From assembly GCA_910584945.1 (NCBI GenBank), contig CAJUDY010000001.1:31279-95278 (forward strand): a stretch of 64,000 nucleotides of DNA. Reading direction: 5' to 3'. Position 1 is the first letter of the stretch, and each line of letters begins with the position of its first letter. This DNA comes from an uncultured Lachnospiraceae bacterium. GTDB lineage: Bacteria; Bacillota; Clostridia; Lachnospirales; Lachnospiraceae. The notes under the pieces are model-generated. The model had not been told where the DNA came from and did not search any database. It was given only the letters and a program-made list of their open reading frames with translations. A program made the position numbers and the translations under genes. Positions 61,199-64,000 of the stretch are shown in pieces.

Positions 61199-63076
61199 AT
61201 GAAACTTATGATAAAAGAGTGGAATTGGAAAAAGGAAGCAAGAGAACTTCTAAAATATACAGGGGCGGTCTGCTGTCTGGCTGCGGCGGAGACGGTGTTT
61301 CGCATACAGCCGGAGATCAGGACGACCCTGGTCTCTGCGGCCGACGAGGTGCCGATCTTATATGATTTGCTGTGGGGGATGATCCTCGTGGCAGTCTTGC
61401 AGATGATCCCGCAGAAAAAGATCCGATGTGCGGTATACGGCGTCCTCTATACATTCTTATGTGTGTTTCTGTTCTCCGAATATATATACTGCCGGATTTT
61501 TGGACGGATTTACGGAATTCATACGCTTCAGTATGCCGGGGAAGCCAATGATTTTGCCGGTATGGTAGGGGCTTATTTTGACGTTGCGGCCTTAAGCCTG
61601 CTGGGAATTTTTGTGATACTGGGGATTGCTGGCGGATTTTTAACGGCCAGATTCCAGGTGGCGCCGGAGAACTTTAGGAAGAACCTTCTCTTTGGAGGCG
61701 CTGCGATTCTTGTCTGCACGGCGGGAATCTGGGGAATTCCGAAGCTTTTTAAAGCAACCTCCTTTACGGATCAGGGGCCGATTACCTACACATACAAAAA
61801 GACGATCTATACAGAGTGGATTGACAATAAGCGCGCGGTATGTATGTTCGGCGCCTATGAGTTCCTGGCCAGGGATATGCATCTGACATTTCTGGGAAAT
61901 CAGGTGTCGGAGGAGGATCTCGCGGCGGTGGAAACATATTTTTCCGAAGACCGCAGGAGCAACAATGGGATGACCGGAAAGCTGGAAGGAAAGAATCTGG
62001 TCCTGGTTCTGATGGAGAGCATTGACGACTGGCTGGTCAACGAAGAGACTATGCCCACCATGAGCCGGTTGATGGAGGAGGGGATCAACTTCCCGAATAT
62101 GTATACGCCGATCTTCGGCGGCGCAGCTACATTAAATTCCGAATTCTGCAGTTATACGGGTCTTACGGCTCCGGCAAACGGAACGCCGGTGGTCAATTAC
62201 ACGAACAATGCGTACCCCTATGCACTGCCTTTTTTATTTCGTGAAAATGGATATAAAGCCAGGTCGTTTCATTACAACTGGCCCAGCTATTACAATCGCC
62301 TGAATATCCATACCTCCGCCGGCTTTGAAGAATATGTCTCCTATCTGGAGCACGAGGAGGATGAGACTGCACAGCAGGACGCTACCCTGGCAAGAAATGA
62401 GGAAATCTATCAGAAGTTTATAGAGGATACGCCGTTTTTTAACCTGGTGATTACGTTCAGCGGACATGCCTCTCTGAGCGGAAAGGCTTATTCCCATGCA
62501 GACGACGCTGTAAAGCTTTATCCGGAATACATTGGAATGTATGATTCTCCGGAGATGGACTCCATCAGCGCCAAGGCGAGGCTGACCGACGATATGTTTA
62601 CTGAACTGCTTGCCCGCCTCGAAGAGGATGGCCTTCTGGAAGACACGGTGATCATCGCTTACGGAGACCACTATGACTATACCATCCATGATCAGGATTA
62701 CTTAAAGGAGTTGTCCGATGCGCAGAACGTGTATGAGCTTTCCAAAACGCCCTTCTTTATCTGGGCGGAAGATCTGGAAGCACAGAAGATCACAAAAGTG
62801 GTGAATACCACCGATATTTATCCCACGATCTGCAATCTGTTTGATCTGGATAACGGAGGATATTTTATCGGAAATGATATGTTTGATGAGGATTATGAAG
62901 GGTATGCTTACTGGCAGGACGGCTCCTTTATCACTTCTAACGGCGCTTTCTACAGTGATACAGGGGAACGCACGGGAGATATGAATGCGGACGAAGCCTC
63001 AAAGCTGCAGACGGAGATCTCCGAAAAGCTTCGTGTGAATCAGCTGATTTTGGATACGGATTTTTTTCACGAGTAA
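61199..63076 (+). CDS. LTA-synthase-like membrane phosphoglycerol transferase (copy 2)
   Basis: 625 residues with aaagg 4 bases before ATG 61199. It aligns over its whole length with the protein at 54104-55990: shared 'ETVFRIQPE', 'DEVPILYDLLWGM', 'WIDNKRAVCMFGAYEFLARD', 'LVLMESIDDW', 'GGAATLNSEF', 'AKARLTDDMF' and 'IIAYGDHYDY'. Five N-terminal helices and a sulfatase-fold outer domain with Glu, Thr and Asp-His metal-site residues match LtaS topology. GC is about 52% in a sampled block against 38% in the paralogue, so this looks like the resident copy. It may be co-transcribed with thrS, which would place it under T-box control. Confidence 0.9.
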   Translation: MKLMIKEWNWKKEARELLKYTGAVCCLAAAETVFRIQPEIRTTLVSAADEVPILYDLLWGMILVAVLQMIPQKKIRCAVYGVLYTFLCVFLFSEYIYCRIFGRIYGIHTLQYAGEANDFAGMVGAYFDVAALSLLGIFVILGIAGGFLTARFQVAPENFRKNLLFGGAAILVCTAGIWGIPKLFKATSFTDQGPITYTYKKTIYTEWIDNKRAVCMFGAYEFLARDMHLTFLGNQVSEEDLAAVETYFSEDRRSNNGMTGKLEGKNLVLVLMESIDDWLVNEETMPTMSRLMEEGINFPNMYTPIFGGAATLNSEFCSYTGLTAPANGTPVVNYTNNAYPYALPFLFRENGYKARSFHYNWPSYYNRLNIHTSAGFEEYVSYLEHEEDETAQQDATLARNEEIYQKFIEDTPFFNLVITFSGHASLSGKAYSHADDAVKLYPEYIGMYDSPEMDSISAKARLTDDMFTELLARLEEDGLLEDTVIIAYGDHYDYTIHDQDYLKELSDAQNVYELSKTPFFIWAEDLEAQKITKVVNTTDIYPTICNLFDLDNGGYFIGNDMFDEDYEGYAYWQDGSFITSNGAFYSDTGERTGDMNADEASKLQTEISEKLRVNQLILDTDFFHE

Positions 63077-63091
63077 AATTTACAAAAACTG

Positions 63092-63120
63092 TTGACAACC
63101 GACTTTTGTTCTGGTATTAT
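63092..63120 (+). promoter_or_regulatory. Promoter of tRNA-Met
   Basis: TTGACA (63092-63097), a 17-bp spacer and TATTAT (63115-63120), 33 bases before the mature tRNA. It probably also feeds ispF downstream, which has no separate promoter I can see. Confidence 0.8.
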
Positions 63121-63134
63121 AACGAAGTCGGTTG
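63096..63134. promoter_or_regulatory. 10-bp inverted repeat straddling the tRNA promoter -10
   Basis: CAACCGACTT (63096-63105) and AAGTCGGTTG (63125-63134), perfect arms with a 19-base centre that contains the -10. The right arm covers the expected start site. It could be an operator for a dimeric regulator, or chance. Confidence 0.4.
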
Positions 63135-63153
63135 TAGGACAGGAAATGAATAT

Positions 63154-63227
63154 GGCGAGATAGCTCAGCTGGCTAGAGCACACGGTTCATACCCGTGGTG
63201 TCGAGGGTTCGAGTCCCCCTCTCGCTA
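63154..63227 (+). tRNA. tRNA-Met (CAT)
   Basis: 74 nt, cloverleaf complete: acceptor GGCGAGA (63154-63160) with TCTCGCT (63220-63226, one G-T pair), D-arm 'GCTCAGCTGGCTAGAGC', anticodon stem CACGG/CCGTG around loop TTCATAC with anticodon CAT, and T-arm 'GGGTTCGAGTCCC'. Discriminator is A; CCA is not encoded. The G1-U pairing and body sequence look like elongator Met rather than initiator. Confidence 0.95.
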
Positions 63228-63295
63228 CTGTGATTAAGGGGCGGAAAGCGTTAAGAGAACGTTTTCCGCATTCTTTATATAAGGAGGCAGGAGAT

Positions 63296-63841
63296 ATGAG
63301 AGTTGGCATGGGTTACGATGTGCACCGTCTGGTGGAAGGGCGGGAACTGATTCTCGGCGGCGTGACGATTCCCTGGGAAAAAGGCCTTTTGGGACATTCG
63401 GATGCGGATGTGCTGGTGCATGCGATCATGGACGCGCTTCTGGGGGCGGCCGCTATGGGAGATATCGGCAGGCATTTTCCGGATACGGACCCGGCCTATA
63501 AAGGCATCTCCAGCATGAAACTCTTGAAGCATGTGGGAGACCTGCTGGAACAGGAAGATTATCAGATCATCAACATCGACGCCACGATCATTGCTCAGAA
63601 GCCGAAGATGGCTCCCCATATTCCTCAGATGGTGAAAAATGTAGCCGACACTCTGGGACTGGAAACCAGTCAGGTGAATATCAAGGCCACCACAGAGGAG
63701 GGACTTGGCTTTACAGGAATCGGGGAGGGGATCTCCTCCCAGGCAATCTGTGCGCTGATGCCCATCACCGCTTACATCGAGGAGGATCGGACACAGACAA
63801 GGCGCACGTGCGAAGGGTGTGAGGGATGTCAGAAGGTTTAA
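63296..63841 (+). CDS. ispF: 2-C-methyl-D-erythritol 2,4-cyclodiphosphate synthase with Cys-rich tail
   Basis: ATG 63296, preceded by aaggagg, gives a normal N-terminus; the frame from 63230 begins in tRNA-flanking DNA and is rejected. 181 residues, against about 157 for most IspF. Zinc ligands D8, H10 ('GYDVHRL') and H42 ('DADVLVHAIMDALLGAA') are present, as are 'FPDTDPAYKG' and 'KATTEEGLGFTG'. It cyclises CDP-methylerythritol phosphate in the non-mevalonate isoprenoid pathway that also supplies undecaprenol. The extra C-terminal segment ends 'RTCEGCEGCQKV' with three Cys. Its stop lies inside the next gene. Confidence 0.97.
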   Translation: MRVGMGYDVHRLVEGRELILGGVTIPWEKGLLGHSDADVLVHAIMDALLGAAAMGDIGRHFPDTDPAYKGISSMKLLKHVGDLLEQEDYQIINIDATIIAQKPKMAPHIPQMVKNVADTLGLETSQVNIKATTEEGLGFTGIGEGISSQAICALMPITAYIEEDRTQTRRTCEGCEGCQKV

Positions 63842-64000
63842 AAGCATTGCCGACGCCGTTTTACCTGTCTGCGGAAGAAAAGGAGCGGTCCAGAGCCCTC
63901 TATGAGGCTGTTTTTACAGAGGACAGCAGAAAATTCGTAGATTATTATTATCGATATAAGACAAAGGACAATGAAATTCTCACACTGGAAGAGGACCGGC
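63825..64000 (+). CDS. GNAT-family acetyltransferase, N-terminal part (3' truncated by window edge)
   Basis: A frame from ATG 63825, 17 bases inside the ispF end, runs open to the window edge (58 complete codons). It starts 'MSEGLKALPTPFYLSAEEK' and continues 'LYEAVFTEDSRKFVDYYYRY' and 'KTKDNEILTLEED', the opening of a GNAT N-acetyltransferase family common in Lachnospiraceae (acidic helix, then 'DYYYxxKTKDN'). gtgagg precedes the start. The catalytic region is beyond the window, so the assignment rests on the N-terminus only. Confidence 0.65.

Noticed and set aside
1..64000. CRISPR arrays, insertion sequences, integrases, rRNA genes
   Set aside because: No regularly spaced direct repeats, transposase or integrase motifs, or rRNA-like stretches were seen on reading through the window.

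Overview
The window reads as chromosomal DNA of a Gram-positive anaerobe of the class Clostridia, most likely a Lachnospiraceae member. The support is AGGAGG-type ribosome binding sites, a T-box-controlled thrS, LTA-synthase-like enzymes, large secreted Fn3 proteins and Clostridia-type polysaccharide genes. No phage, insertion sequence, CRISPR array or rRNA is visible. The species cannot be named from this sequence alone.

Left edge (1-8877): the C-terminus of a secreted PPC-like repeat protein, a small XRE regulator, an M6-type metalloprotease with Fn3 tail, and a large Fn3/GH25 lysozyme-like surface protein. The last two share a near-identical three-domain Fn3 module.

Main polysaccharide locus (8947-42571, all +): a Wzx/Wzy-type cell-surface glycan cluster. 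It holds polymerase-like proteins, two Wzx flippases, LicD, many glycosyltransferases, a PglF/PglE/PglC-like diamino-sugar initiating module (21362-25080), and a WbpA/WbpB/WbpE/WbpI-like pathway to a UDP-2,3-diamino uronic acid (27198-36775). Inside that pathway, where an acetyltransferase (WbpD) is expected, sits a lower-GC cassette: LpxD-like acyltransferase, DltA-like adenylation enzyme, fold-III PLP decarboxylase and free acyl carrier protein (29583-33452). My reading is a dedicated route that activates an amino acid, probably decarboxylates it on the carrier, and attaches it to the sugar amine. This is the most interesting system in the window.

Middle (42572-44697): a compact, highly structured candidate RNA with a terminator, two convergent minus-strand GT2 genes with a perfect-consensus promoter, and a divergent + promoter. 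Second glycan operon (44697-53343): a long polyprenyl-phosphate sugar transferase, GT4 enzymes, heparinase II/III-like protein, UDP-ManNAc-dehydrogenase-like enzyme and bi-domain oxidoreductase. A 175-bp element of nested inverted repeats follows.

Right part (53601-64000): SEC-C protein, LTA-synthase-like protein, GDPD-like protein, DUF6020-like membrane protein, T-box-thrS, a second LTA-synthase-like paralogue, tRNA-Met, ispF with a Cys-rich tail, and the start of a GNAT gene. Hand-counted base composition swings from about 27% to about 62% GC between neighbouring blocks, twice inside a single gene, which points to modular recombination of the glycan locus.
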